Assembly: GCA_049459795.1 (NCBI GenBank) | Contig: JBMUDS010000002.1 | Location: 33,571-97,570 of the forward strand | Origin: SYAN01 sp049459795 | GTDB lineage: Bacteria; Actinomycetota; Actinomycetes; Nanopelagicales; Nanopelagicaceae | Direction of reading: 5' to 3' | Length of the DNA stretch: 64,000 nt | In this document: piece after piece, positions 34,927-43,959 of the stretch | Layout: every line of letters starts with the position of its first letter | How positions within the stretch are numbered: the stretch's first letter is position 1 | Translations under genes and position numbers: made by a program | The notes under the pieces: model-generated | Databases searched by the model: none | Told to the model about the DNA's origin: nothing | The model's input: only the letters and a program-made list of their open reading frames with translations

Positions 34927-36876
34927 ATGTCCATATTAAATAAGATCAACTCACCTGCCGACCTTGCACCATTGACTCACGAAGAACTCGTCGAGCTCTC
35001 CGGTGAGATTCGCCAGTTCTTGATCGAGAAAGTTTCTCGAAGTGGTGGGCATCTTGGCCCCAATCTCGGCGTCGTAGAACTGACGTTGGCGATCCATCGA
35101 GTCTTCGACAGTCCCCAAGATCCGATCATCTTTGATACAGGTCATCAGTCCTATGTCCACAAGATCGTCACTGGACGTCGGGACGGATTCGATCGTTTGC
35201 GGCAGCGTGGTGGGCTTGCTGGCTATCCGTCACGCGCCGAGAGTGAGCACGATGTCGTTGAGAATTCACATGCGTCGACAGCGCTCTCATGGGCGGATGG
35301 GATCGCACGGGCATTCAAGGTCCGCGGAGAGAGTGATCGGACCGTTGTTGCAGTAGTCGGCGATGGTTCTCTCACCGGAGGCATGGCATGGGAGGCGCTC
35401 AATAACATCGCGACCTCAGATGACTTACGCCTTGTCATCGTCGTCAACGATAACGAACGTTCGTATTCGCCGACGATCGGCGGTATGGCCAAGCATCTAT
35501 CGACGCTCCGCGCGACTCAGGGTTACGAGAAATTCCTCGATTGGGGCAAGGAAGTCCTCGAGCGCACTCCAGTAGTCGGTCATGGAATCTATGAAGCGTT
35601 GCATGGCATGAAGAAAGGACTCAAGGATTTCGTCGCGCCACAAGGACTCTTCGAAGACCTCGGTATCAAATATCTCGGTCCGATCGACGGTCATGATTTC
35701 GAATCTTTGGAGCGTGAGTTGGAGAATGCGAAGCGATTCAAGGGACCGGTCATCGTCCACGCGATCACTGAGAAGGGTCGGGGTCACCTCCCTGCACTCA
35801 ATGACGAAGCAGAGAAATTCCACGCAGTTGGCGTCGTCGATCCCGAGACCGGAGAACCGCTCTCGCCATCGGGTACATCATGGACTCGAGTCTTCTCGGA
35901 TGAGTTGGTCACCCTTGGAGAGAAGCGTGGCGATCTCGTAGCGATCACGGCCGCCATGTTGGGGCCAACAGGACTCGATGCCTTCGCAAGGCGTTTCCCG
36001 GATCGGACCCTTGATGTCGGTATCGCAGAACAACACGCGACTACATCTGCAGCTGGTATGGCATTCGCTGGTCTTCACCCAGTGGTTGCGGTCTACTCCA
36101 CATTCCTCAATCGCGCCTTCGATCAACTTCTTCTCGATGTGGCGCTCCACAAAGCTGGCGTTACTTTCGTCCTTGATCGTTCTGGGATCACGGGTGATGA
36201 TGGTCCTTCGCATCACGGAATCTGGGATCTGGCATTGACGTCGATCGTGCCAGGAATCAAAGTTGCAGCACCACGTGATGGTCAGCGTTTGCGAGAGCTC
36301 TTGGCTGAAGCAGTAGAGATCGATGATCGTCCTTCGGTGATCCGATTCCCTAAAGGTCAGGTCTCACCTGAGCTACGGGCATTCGAACGTCGTGATGGAA
36401 TCGACATCTTGTACCGGGGAGAGAGCGCCGACATTTTGTTGATCGCTGTTGGCGCGATGGCACATGTCGCAGTCGAGGCCGCATCCATCGCCTACCAAGA
36501 GGGAGTAGGTGTAACGGTCGTCGATCCACGGTGGGTATATCCGTTGCCTCAGCACCTCGTCACGATGGCGGAACGATTCGCTGAGGTCGTCATCTTGGAA
36601 GATGGCATCGAAGGACGCGGTGTCGCAACGACCTTCGAGATGTTGCTTCGACAATCAGGATCGCTTCGTCAGGTCCATTCCTTCGGTGTGCCACAAGAAT
36701 TCATCGAACATAGCAAGCGAAACGAGATCCTTGTCGATATCGGCATGACCGGCGGTTCCATCGGCCGACGCTTGGTTGCGTTACGCTCGAGTGCAATCAA
36801 CTCGCTCTCGAACTTTGCTTCTTCGATCAAGCAGGAAGTGAGGCCACGCCAGGAGCGTGAAAACGGGAACCAGTGA
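34927..36876 (+). CDS. dxs: 1-deoxy-D-xylulose-5-phosphate synthase
   Basis: First step of the non-mevalonate isoprenoid pathway, from pyruvate and glyceraldehyde-3-phosphate, using thiamine diphosphate. 649 residues. TPP-binding GDGSLTGGMAWEALNN near residue 146, pyrimidine-domain start FPDRTLDVGIAEQHATTSAAG, and C-terminal transketolase domain. GGGAGGTG precedes the ATG. The last 50 bases overlap the end of the convergent fadB, encoding the C-terminal RPRQERENGNQ tail. Confidence 0.97.
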   Translation: MSILNKINSPADLAPLTHEELVELSGEIRQFLIEKVSRSGGHLGPNLGVVELTLAIHRVFDSPQDPIIFDTGHQSYVHKIVTGRRDGFDRLRQRGGLAGYPSRAESEHDVVENSHASTALSWADGIARAFKVRGESDRTVVAVVGDGSLTGGMAWEALNNIATSDDLRLVIVVNDNERSYSPTIGGMAKHLSTLRATQGYEKFLDWGKEVLERTPVVGHGIYEALHGMKKGLKDFVAPQGLFEDLGIKYLGPIDGHDFESLERELENAKRFKGPVIVHAITEKGRGHLPALNDEAEKFHAVGVVDPETGEPLSPSGTSWTRVFSDELVTLGEKRGDLVAITAAMLGPTGLDAFARRFPDRTLDVGIAEQHATTSAAGMAFAGLHPVVAVYSTFLNRAFDQLLLDVALHKAGVTFVLDRSGITGDDGPSHHGIWDLALTSIVPGIKVAAPRDGQRLRELLAEAVEIDDRPSVIRFPKGQVSPELRAFERRDGIDILYRGESADILLIAVGAMAHVAVEAASIAYQEGVGVTVVDPRWVYPLPQHLVTMAERFAEVVILEDGIEGRGVATTFEMLLRQSGSLRQVHSFGVPQEFIEHSKRNEILVDIGMTGGSIGRRLVALRSSAINSLSNFASSIKQEVRPRQERENGNQ

Positions 36877-38938
36877 CTTCTTCACTGATCCCTTCGCGAT
36901 CGAGATAGGGGAGTATCCCGCCGAGATGCATCGGCCATCCAGCCCCAAGGAGCATGCAGAGATCGATCTCAGCTGGCGTTGAGACTACGCCTTCATCGAG
37001 CATCATCCGAGCCTCACTTGCAAGGGCTTTGAGAGCGCGGAGTCGAACCTGCTCTGCAGTCGATGCCTTGTCACCGGCGACGATCAATGACAGCGCCTTC
37101 GGATCTGCCACTGACTCACCTTTCTCATTCTTGGTGTAGAAGGTGCGGATGCCTTCATCGACGAAACGATTCATCGTCGGTGAGATCTTGTAGCGCTCAC
37201 CCAGATTATGGTGCAGCGTCGTAGCGACATGGAGCGCGACTCCTGGGCCGACCAGGCCTAGCAGTTCCAATGACGTCATCGGGAATCCGAGAGGTCTCAT
37301 TGCAGCGTCGGCAACATCGGGAGGCGTTCCTTCATCGATCGCATCAGTCACTTCGCCCATAAATCGAGTCAAGAGACGGTTCACCACGAAGGCAGGGGCG
37401 TCCTTGCAGATGATCATCGTCTTCTTCAGCTCTTTTCCGACATTGATCGCCGTCGCAGTGGTCGCATCATCTGTCGCACTTGTCCGTGCTACTTCGAGTA
37501 GTGGCATCACAGCAACGGGGTTGAAGAAGTGGAATCCGATCACTCGCTCTCGATGTGACAGACCTTCAGCCATTCGCTCGACCGACAGGGAAGAGGTATT
37601 GGTCGCAAGGACGCATTCCGATGAAATGATGCCTTCCAACTCTTTGAAGAGTCTCTGCTTGATCTCGAGCTCCTCGAAGACGGCTTCGATGATGAAATCA
37701 CAGTTCGCATACGCCTTCTTATCTACTGACCCGGAGACGAGACCGGATAGACGACGGGCACCTTCTTCGGTAAGTCGCCCTTTCTTGACCAACTTCTCCA
37801 ATTCCGAATTGATGTAGCTGAGGCCCTTTGCAACGCGATCCTCATCGAGGTCGGTGATGACGACCGGGACCTTGAGATTGCGAATGACGAGGAGAGCGAG
37901 TTGTGAGGCCATCAGCCCTGCACCGACGATTCCGAAACGTGTCACCTTACGTGCCAGTGCTGGCTTCGGTGCGCCCTCGACTTTCTTTCGCTTCTTCTGG
38001 ATCAGGTTGAATGCGTATAAAGAGGCTCGGACTGCGTCGCTCATCACAAGGTCACTGAGTACTTGATCCTCGCGGTCGAAGCCTTCGCCACGTGTGGCAC
38101 TCTTGGCGTAAGCGATGAGATCCATCGCTCGCATCGGCGCGGCGATCTCGGCCCCGCCATATTTCTTCAACATCAACTGCTTGCCATTCTCCAAAGCCCT
38201 GCTCCAGGCAGCATCGTCACCTGTGTGATCCTTGCGCTCTATTGAAACTCGTCCGGCCAGCACATCGGCAGCGAAGCGAAGAGATCTCTCGAGGAAATCG
38301 ACAGGATCGAAGACTCGATCGACCACTCCCAACTCAAGAGCCTGTGATGCTTTCATCATGGTGTTGTTGGCTAGCGCATTGCCGATGATGACTTGGACCG
38401 CTCTCTCTGGACCGATCAATTGCGGAAGTATGGTCGCGCCTCCCCAGCCAGGGATGATGCCTAGGAAGACCTCAGGTAGACCAGTGAACGCTGTCGATGC
38501 CAACGTCCGGTAATGACAATGTAGGCCGACTTCAAGACCACCACCAAGCGCTAGACCATTGATGAAGGCGAACGTCGGTTTCTTCGATTCGCCGAGTTTA
38601 CGGAAGACATCGTGTCCTAATTTTGCGATGCCGAATGCTTGTTCGCGCTCTGTGACGAATGAGAGACCGGAGAGATCAGCACCGGCGGCGAAGATGAATG
38701 GTTTACCGGTAATGGCGATGGCGTCGACTTCCATCGACTGAGCACTTTCGATCGCAGCCTCAAGTTCTTTCAGTGACTGCGGTCCGAAAGTATTGGGACG
38801 GTTGTAGTCCATCCCATTGTCGAGCGTGATCAACGCGATCTTCTTTTCTACTCCGAAGGCGGTGAGATCGACTTCACGGAGAAGTGCTTTGGTGACGACT
38901 TCCTCAGGAGCACCCGCTGGCAAGGTCATCTCACTCAT
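36827..38938 (-). CDS. fadB: Fatty oxidation complex alpha subunit (enoyl-CoA hydratase / 3-hydroxyacyl-CoA dehydrogenase)
   Basis: 703 residues, bifunctional. The N-terminal crotonase domain (about 20-250) has the oxyanion segment AAGADLSGL and GLALGGGLEVGLHC. The dehydrogenase domain begins with GIVGAGLMASQLAL near residue 335 and contains GFHFFNPVAVMPLLEV with catalytic His. Start MSEMTLPAGAPEE at 38938, sharing one base with the fadA stop (TGATG), so FadA and FadB are coupled in that order. It completes two middle steps of beta-oxidation. The 3' end overlaps convergent dxs by 50 bases. Confidence 0.95.
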   Translation of the reverse strand: MSEMTLPAGAPEEVVTKALLREVDLTAFGVEKKIALITLDNGMDYNRPNTFGPQSLKELEAAIESAQSMEVDAIAITGKPFIFAAGADLSGLSFVTEREQAFGIAKLGHDVFRKLGESKKPTFAFINGLALGGGLEVGLHCHYRTLASTAFTGLPEVFLGIIPGWGGATILPQLIGPERAVQVIIGNALANNTMMKASQALELGVVDRVFDPVDFLERSLRFAADVLAGRVSIERKDHTGDDAAWSRALENGKQLMLKKYGGAEIAAPMRAMDLIAYAKSATRGEGFDREDQVLSDLVMSDAVRASLYAFNLIQKKRKKVEGAPKPALARKVTRFGIVGAGLMASQLALLVIRNLKVPVVITDLDEDRVAKGLSYINSELEKLVKKGRLTEEGARRLSGLVSGSVDKKAYANCDFIIEAVFEELEIKQRLFKELEGIISSECVLATNTSSLSVERMAEGLSHRERVIGFHFFNPVAVMPLLEVARTSATDDATTATAINVGKELKKTMIICKDAPAFVVNRLLTRFMGEVTDAIDEGTPPDVADAAMRPLGFPMTSLELLGLVGPGVALHVATTLHHNLGERYKISPTMNRFVDEGIRTFYTKNEKGESVADPKALSLIVAGDKASTAEQVRLRALKALASEARMMLDEGVVSTPAEIDLCMLLGAGWPMHLGGILPYLDREGISEEVTGSRFHAPGVASLPA

Positions 38939-40122
38939 CACTTCGCTCCTTTGTAATGTGGGTTCTCCCAGATGACGGTTCCGCCCATGCCAAGACCGAT
39001 GCACATGGTGGTGATTCCATAACGAACCTCCGGACGCTCTGCGAAACCCTCTGTGAGATTGAGCATCAATCGGATTCCTGAAGAAGCGAGAGGATGTCCA
39101 ACAGCGATAGCACCACCGTAGACGTTGACACGTGGATCATCATCAGCGATGCCGAAGTGATCGAGGAAAGCCAATACCTGCACCGCGAATGCTTCGTTGA
39201 TCTCGAAAAGGCCTATCTGATCTATAGTCAATCCAGCCCTCTTCAGTGCCTTCTCCGTGGAAGGGACTGGTCCATATCCCATGACTTCCGGCTCGACTCC
39301 AGCAAATGCGAAAGAGACCATCGTCGCTTTCGGAGTGAGACCAAGTTCTTTCATCTTCTTATCGCTGGCGAGAAGAGCAGCAGTAGCTCCATCGTTGAGG
39401 CCGGCTGCATTTCCCGCGGTGACTCTTCCATTGGGTCGGAACGGTGTCTTGAGAGCGGCGAGTGCTTCCAACGTCGTTCCTGGTCGTGGCGGTTCATCGA
39501 CAGTCGCCACGCCCCAACCACTCTCTGGGCTCCTTACCGCCATTGGGATCAGATTCTTTTGGATGACTCCCGCCGCGTATGCAGATTGCGTCTTGCTCTG
39601 TGATGAGAGTGCGTATCTATCGGAACGATCCTTGGTCAATTGAGGAAAACGATCATGCAAACGCTCTGCCGTGTTACCCATGGTGAGGGCATCGGTATCG
39701 ACGATCTTCTCTGCAAGGTAGCGAGGATTGGGATCGATTCCTTCACCCATCGGATGGTTTCCCATGTGTTCGACACCGCCTGCAATGACGAGATCATTGA
39801 CTCCCATTGCAATAGAACCTGCAAGAGTCGTAACAGCTGTCATCGCACCAGCACACCATCGATCCACTGAGTAACCAGGAACAGTCTTTGGTAGGCCAGC
39901 AAGAATGGAGACACTCCGTCCGATATTCATTCCCTGATCGCCACTTTGTGTCGCTGCGGCGATTGCTACGTCATCGATCTGATCCAACGGGACATTCGAA
40001 TTGCGTTCCAAGAGACCCCGTAGCGCCCTCACCATGATGTCGTCGGCGCGAGTGCCTGCATAGAGGCTTCCTGCTTTGCCGAAGGGAGTCCTCACGGCGT
40101 CGATGAGATGTACACGTTCCAT
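38938..40122 (-). CDS. fadA: Acetyl-CoA C-acyltransferase (thiolase)
   Basis: Last step of beta-oxidation. 394 residues, starting MERVHLIDAVRTPFG with AGGAGG upstream. Active-site cysteine lies in DRWCAGAMTAV near residue 86; His in NEAFAVQ and GGAIAVGHPLASSG, and the second Cys in TMCIGLGMGG at the end. First gene of the fadAB operon. Together with FadD (47306) and the enoyl-CoA hydratase at 56820 it points to fatty-acid use. Confidence 0.96.
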   Translation of the reverse strand: MERVHLIDAVRTPFGKAGSLYAGTRADDIMVRALRGLLERNSNVPLDQIDDVAIAAATQSGDQGMNIGRSVSILAGLPKTVPGYSVDRWCAGAMTAVTTLAGSIAMGVNDLVIAGGVEHMGNHPMGEGIDPNPRYLAEKIVDTDALTMGNTAERLHDRFPQLTKDRSDRYALSSQSKTQSAYAAGVIQKNLIPMAVRSPESGWGVATVDEPPRPGTTLEALAALKTPFRPNGRVTAGNAAGLNDGATAALLASDKKMKELGLTPKATMVSFAFAGVEPEVMGYGPVPSTEKALKRAGLTIDQIGLFEINEAFAVQVLAFLDHFGIADDDPRVNVYGGAIAVGHPLASSGIRLMLNLTEGFAERPEVRYGITTMCIGLGMGGTVIWENPHYKGAK

Positions 40123-40189
40123 TCCATGGCCTCCTGAAGTAGCGCTTCTATGCGTCCCGATCAAGACCTGGCTATGTTACTGGTGAGTA

Positions 40190-41521
40190 TCACTCCTGGG
40201 AAGGCGAATCACTCTCTTCGACGGCGAGGGGCTCGCTCGCACCAAGTGCCATCTTGATGGATTCAGCGGATTCTCTGATCTGCCATTCTCGAGCGCCTCC
40301 TTCGCGAAGCATCTTCGTCACATCAGTGAATCGATCTGGCTCCTTCTCGCTAGCCCACATGACCCTTCGCACTAGTTCGGGCGAGATCAGATTCTCGACC
40401 GGCATTCGAAGATTTCCGGCCCGCTCGGCAAGATGGAATCGAGCATGTGTCAGACGCGCATATGCGAGGGGAGCACGTTCCTTCCAGATCTTCACGGGCG
40501 GTAGTGCATCGCTTGTAGCTCGGAGCGGGGGGAGTTCACTTTCCGAGAGTGTGAGTGCGCGAAGAATTGCCTCACTCCAATGCGAGATGAACTCTCTTCC
40601 ATATCTCCGGTAGTGACGTTGGAAATGTTGCGAAGCGGCGAAGAGTTCTTTGGCCCCCTTCTTGAATTCGATGGGCGAAAGATTTCGTGCTGAGATGGCG
40701 ATATCTGAGATCGCGAAGTCTGGGAAGAACCGCCCTGGTGCGATGTCGAGCTCGCGTGCGATGCGGTCACGTTCTTGCCATAACTCGCGGACCACAGCTA
40801 ATCCGCGGCGACCTTTGACGTGATGGATACCAGAGGTGCGCCGCCAGGGATCCTTTCTTGGCGAAGGCTCAGGTGAATCAAGGATCGATTGGAATTCATC
40901 TGCAAGCAATTCAATCTTTCCTTGACTCGCCGCAATCACATCAAGTGCATCTCGTAGATCTGGCAAGACGTCGACGTCGAGTGCCGCGTAGTTCTTCCAT
41001 TCGGGATGGAGCGGTCGCTGGGACCAATCGACTGCGCTGTGTTCTTTGGCAAGTGACAGCGAGAGCAACTCTTCAGTCAATGGACCAAGTCCCACACGGG
41101 GAAGTCCGACTAATCGCGCACCAAGCTCCGTGTCGAAGAGTCGTTCTGGTCGAAAGCCGAATTCTCTGATACATGGCAGATCCTGCGTACTCGCGTGGAT
41201 GATCCATTCCTGGTTAGCGAAAGCCTCATTGAATCTTTCTATGAGGCGAATGGATCCGTCATCGCCGTTGGTGAAGGGAATGGGATCGATGAGGAATATC
41301 CGGCTTCCGCGTCGATAGAACTGGAAGAGGTAAGCATTCGCGAAGTAGCGATAACCCGATGCACGCTCCGCATCGACCGCCAATGGGCCTTGACCTGAAC
41401 TCAACTCCGAGATCGCTTCGACGAATTGGTCCTCATTCTCCACGATAGGAGCGACTTCGAAACGAGGTCGATGGAGCGGAAAGACCTGAGTCTCGGGAGT
41501 CTCGGGCGTTGGCTCTTGCAT
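40190..41521 (-). CDS. rnd: Ribonuclease D
   Basis: 3'-5' exoribonuclease for tRNA and structured RNA maturation. 443 residues: DEDD nuclease domain (about 15-200) with acidic residues in AVDAERASGYR, HASTQDLPCI and the YAALDVDVLPDL motif, then an HRDC domain (about 220-300) and a C-terminal helical domain. I chose the ATG at 41521 because a TAGAGT box lies 7 bases upstream; ATG 41524 and GTG 41530 are alternatives. Same neighbour (DUF3000) as Rv2681. Confidence 0.9.
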   Translation of the reverse strand: MQEPTPETPETQVFPLHRPRFEVAPIVENEDQFVEAISELSSGQGPLAVDAERASGYRYFANAYLFQFYRRGSRIFLIDPIPFTNGDDGSIRLIERFNEAFANQEWIIHASTQDLPCIREFGFRPERLFDTELGARLVGLPRVGLGPLTEELLSLSLAKEHSAVDWSQRPLHPEWKNYAALDVDVLPDLRDALDVIAASQGKIELLADEFQSILDSPEPSPRKDPWRRTSGIHHVKGRRGLAVVRELWQERDRIARELDIAPGRFFPDFAISDIAISARNLSPIEFKKGAKELFAASQHFQRHYRRYGREFISHWSEAILRALTLSESELPPLRATSDALPPVKIWKERAPLAYARLTHARFHLAERAGNLRMPVENLISPELVRRVMWASEKEPDRFTDVTKMLREGGAREWQIRESAESIKMALGASEPLAVEESDSPSQE

Positions 41522-41528
41522 CATCTCC

Positions 41529-41534
41529 ACTCTA
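41529..41534 (-). promoter_or_regulatory. Candidate -10 box of rnd (leaderless)
   Basis: TAGAGT on the minus strand, 7 bases before the ATG at 41521. Confidence 0.4.
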
Positions 41535-41568
41535 TGCGAAACTCAAGAGCACCAGCAACGGATCGTGA

Positions 41569-42171
41569 TCAGCGTCTCCGTGCGATCGGCGTAACGCCAT
41601 CAGGAAGTGGCACCACACCTGCGACCATCTCCAAGAGCGTGATCCATGCCTTTGCATGTCTCAGAAGTGAAGATCCATCGGTCGGAGTCCAAGAACCTCT
41701 TATCTCCAACTCAGATTCATCGGGATGGGGTGCGAGTTGACCATATGACTTGCTTGCAACGCGAGTGACAGTGCCACTCAATGCGATTGCATCAGCCTTC
41801 TCATTCTGTAGCGCATCCTCGAGCCAACTCCATCCGACATCATTGAGCATAGGATCGAATGCCATTTCCTCATCGATCGGAGCGCGGACAAAAGTCACGG
41901 CGCGGAATTCTCCTTGCCATGCTTCCTTATATTCCGGGTCTGCGAGGAGAACAAAGCGCCCGGTCGCATAATTCTCATCGGAAATATCATCGAGATCATC
42001 ACTGAGTGGAATGTCCGCCGTGATTGCGTACGTTAGGGGAGCAAGCTTCGAAGGCGGTGGTACCTCTTCCAAGATCACTTCGCTTCGCACTTCGAGCGCT
42101 GCAATCTCATCCTTGAAATCAGAGAAGTAACGCTCGATCGCAAGGTGCGCTGCTGTTTGGGAAGGGGACAT
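41569..42171 (-). CDS. DUF3000 family protein
   Basis: 200 residues, soluble, acidic, with no recognised catalytic motif. Conserved-looking blocks are YATGRFVLLADPEYKEAWQGEFR and LEIRGSWTP. DUF3000 is actinobacterial and adjoins RNase D in mycobacteria (Rv2680), as here with 47 bases between. A link to RNA metabolism is inference from context. Leaderless start. Confidence 0.87.
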   Translation of the reverse strand: MSPSQTAAHLAIERYFSDFKDEIAALEVRSEVILEEVPPPSKLAPLTYAITADIPLSDDLDDISDENYATGRFVLLADPEYKEAWQGEFRAVTFVRAPIDEEMAFDPMLNDVGWSWLEDALQNEKADAIALSGTVTRVASKSYGQLAPHPDESELEIRGSWTPTDGSSLLRHAKAWITLLEMVAGVVPLPDGVTPIARRR

Positions 42172-42177
42172 AAGAGA

Positions 42178-42183
42178 AGGGTA
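42178..42183 (-). promoter_or_regulatory. Candidate -10 box of the DUF3000 gene (leaderless)
   Basis: TACCCT on the minus strand, 6 bases before the ATG at 42171. Confidence 0.45.
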
Positions 42184-42217
42184 GAAGTCGTCATCTCACT
42201 TCTGTGGGAGGCGCGTG

Positions 42218-42223
42218 TAGGCT
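42218..42223 (+). promoter_or_regulatory. Candidate -10 box of the EamA gene at 42231 (leaderless)
   Basis: TAGGCT, 7 bases before the ATG at 42231. Confidence 0.45.
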
Positions 42224-42230
42224 GACCGAT

Positions 42231-43067
42231 ATGGCTGCATTGTTGGCGCTTCTTTCGAGTCTGCTCTGGGGGACTTCAGATTTTCTCGGCGGGAACCTTT
42301 CGAAACGATATAAGGCGCTAGCAGTCACAGGATTCTCACAAGTATTCGGTCTTATCTTCGCTATCTCCGCGGTGATTGTCACGGGGGCCTTTGTCTCGCC
42401 GACGCTCGACTTCGACGGCTATTTCATCTCTGGTGTCATCGCTGGATTGGCCGGATTCATCGGCTTGGTCTCGCTCTACACCGGATTGGCGACCGGGCGA
42501 ATGGGAGTCGTCGCTCCCATCGCTTCACTCTCCGCGCTGGTGCCGCTCTTTGTTGCCTTCGTGGGTGGAGAAAGGGCGAATGCAGTGCAGATCATCGGCA
42601 TGACGATCGCATTAGCAGGAGCATTCATGGCGAGTGGACCTGAATTGAAGGGTGCGACAGTGCGTCCGATTCTTCTTGGCGTATCGGCTGCGCTTTTCTT
42701 TGGAATCTCCCTGACTTTCTTGTGGAAGGGATCCGAGACCGCCCCACTTCTAACCATGACGTCGATGCGTGTGGCATCTGTGACTGTGGTGCTTCTTCTT
42801 GCGATCTATTTCCGATCTACCGGAGGTTTTTCGAAGAAGGACTATCCCGCACTCATCTTCGTTGGCATCGCAGACTTCCTGGCGAACCTTGCGTTAGGAG
42901 TAGCGACGACTCAAGGCCTAGTTTCGATTGCGATAGTGCTTGGATCCTTGTTCCCAATAGTCACGGCGCTTCTGGCATTCGGAATACTGAAAGAGCGGCT
43001 GCATACCGTTCAATACTTCGGTGTCTTCGCTGCCGTGACAGGAGTCGCGACCATCGCAGTCGGTTAG
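42231..43067 (+). CDS. EamA/DMT-superfamily transporter
   Basis: 278 residues with about ten membrane helices in two EamA repeats (first about 1-135, second about 145-278). Starts MAALLALLSSLLWGTSDFLGG, the typical WG-S/T-xF motif in helix 1. Drug/metabolite transporters export or import small metabolites; the substrate cannot be read from sequence. I start at 42231, where homology and the -10 box agree. Convergent with the reductase gene at 43093. Confidence 0.88.
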   Translation: MAALLALLSSLLWGTSDFLGGNLSKRYKALAVTGFSQVFGLIFAISAVIVTGAFVSPTLDFDGYFISGVIAGLAGFIGLVSLYTGLATGRMGVVAPIASLSALVPLFVAFVGGERANAVQIIGMTIALAGAFMASGPELKGATVRPILLGVSAALFFGISLTFLWKGSETAPLLTMTSMRVASVTVVLLLAIYFRSTGGFSKKDYPALIFVGIADFLANLALGVATTQGLVSIAIVLGSLFPIVTALLAFGILKERLHTVQYFGVFAAVTGVATIAVG

Positions 43068-43092
43068 CGAATCTTTTTAAGTAGGAACGGAG

Positions 43093-43644
43093 TCAATGCT
43101 CAAGGAGAGCGCGTTGATAGATCTCATGGCGATCCTCAGGGGAGATGTCGGTTGAGATCAATTCCAAGCCTGAGTCTTCGAGAATCTCGGTATGGAAAAT
43201 TGGGCTCGCTGAGTCGTCACTGACTCTCGATGTCTTCGTTAAATACAGTCGATCAATGACTCTCTGCTCGATCAATTCCTCCAACAACCCGGGTCCTGCT
43301 TCGATGAAGATCTTCGAGCCATGGCTTGCTTTGATTCGGGAGAGTTCGAGACTCCAATCGTGAATCTTGCGTTTGCTCCGTGAGTAGACAATGACCGGAA
43401 CCCTCGTCTTCTCGTAAGACTCTGCAGCAAACGTCTTCGAACCGACCAGGATCACATCCGCCCATCTCCGCAAGGCCAGAAAGCGTCGACGATCCTCAGG
43501 TGAACTCAACTTCCTCGAATCCTGCCCATCCCGCACCCTTCCCTTGGGGTCGATGAGAAGTGAGGCGACGACTGATACGCCCTCCGGAGGGATGTGAGGT
43601 CCGATTCCTACCGATGAGAACGATGAGATGGCACCAGGAGTCAT
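43093..43644 (-). CDS. RibD C-terminal domain (dihydrofolate reductase-like) pyrimidine reductase family protein
   Basis: 183 residues, one DHFR-like domain of the RibD_C family: VSVVASLLIDPKGRV near the start, DVILVGSKTFAAE, and FIEAGPGLLEELIEQRVIDRLYLT. Such stand-alone reductases can act on flavin pathway pyrimidines or supply dihydrofolate reductase activity (Rv2671 is an example). There is no deaminase domain. Start ATG 43644 is preferred; an upstream in-frame TTG would collide with the next gene's promoter. Confidence 0.85.
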   Translation of the reverse strand: MTPGAISSFSSVGIGPHIPPEGVSVVASLLIDPKGRVRDGQDSRKLSSPEDRRRFLALRRWADVILVGSKTFAAESYEKTRVPVIVYSRSKRKIHDWSLELSRIKASHGSKIFIEAGPGLLEELIEQRVIDRLYLTKTSRVSDDSASPIFHTEILEDSGLELISTDISPEDRHEIYQRALLEH

Positions 43645-43659
43645 GTCAGTGGTCAAACC

Positions 43660-43665
43660 TAGTCT
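43660..43665 (+). promoter_or_regulatory. Candidate -10 box of the small Cys-rich gene (leaderless)
   Basis: TAGTCT, 6 bases before the ATG at 43672. Confidence 0.45.
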
Positions 43666-43671
43666 CAACCC

Positions 43672-43896
43672 ATGATCATTGATTGTGAATCCTGCGCCTT
43701 ATATGACTCGTCCCTTGCCGAGAATGAAGCCTGCAACGATTGCGTCGTTTCCGTCATCATCTCGATTGATTCCCTTGCGGCATCGATGCCCTCTCCTCGA
43801 GAGCGAACCGATCAGGAGACTGATCAAGCATTGGCCTTGCTCTCATCGAGAGGCTTGGTCCCTCCGATGCGCTTCCTTCCTGTGAATTTTGGCTGA
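43672..43896 (+). CDS. Small conserved actinobacterial protein, MIIDCxxC type
   Basis: 74 residues. The N-terminus MIIDCESCALYDSS ... ACNDCVVSVII has four cysteines in two CxxC-like pairs within 27 residues, suggesting metal binding. I recall similar short proteins starting MIIDCDxC with a CDDCVVTVLL segment in other Actinobacteria, usually near wall-hydrolase genes; here NlpC/P60 is next. No function is known to me. An overlapping frame (43679-43885) looks like a shadow. Confidence 0.7.
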   Translation: MIIDCESCALYDSSLAENEACNDCVVSVIISIDSLAASMPSPRERTDQETDQALALLSSRGLVPPMRFLPVNFG

Positions 43897-43946
43897 GTTA
43901 CGCGTGTTGCCATCCTCTCAGATTGAGAGGGTTAAGGGCTCCGGGT

Positions 43947-43952
43947 TACCCT
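43947..43952 (+). promoter_or_regulatory. Candidate -10 box of the NlpC/P60 gene (leaderless)
   Basis: TACCCT, 7 bases before the ATG at 43960. Confidence 0.45.
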
Positions 43953-43959
43953 CCGCCAC

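Noticed and set aside
41426..41740. 104-codon plus-strand frame bridging rnd and DUF3000
   Set aside because: It is antisense to two real genes and has no homology that I recognise.
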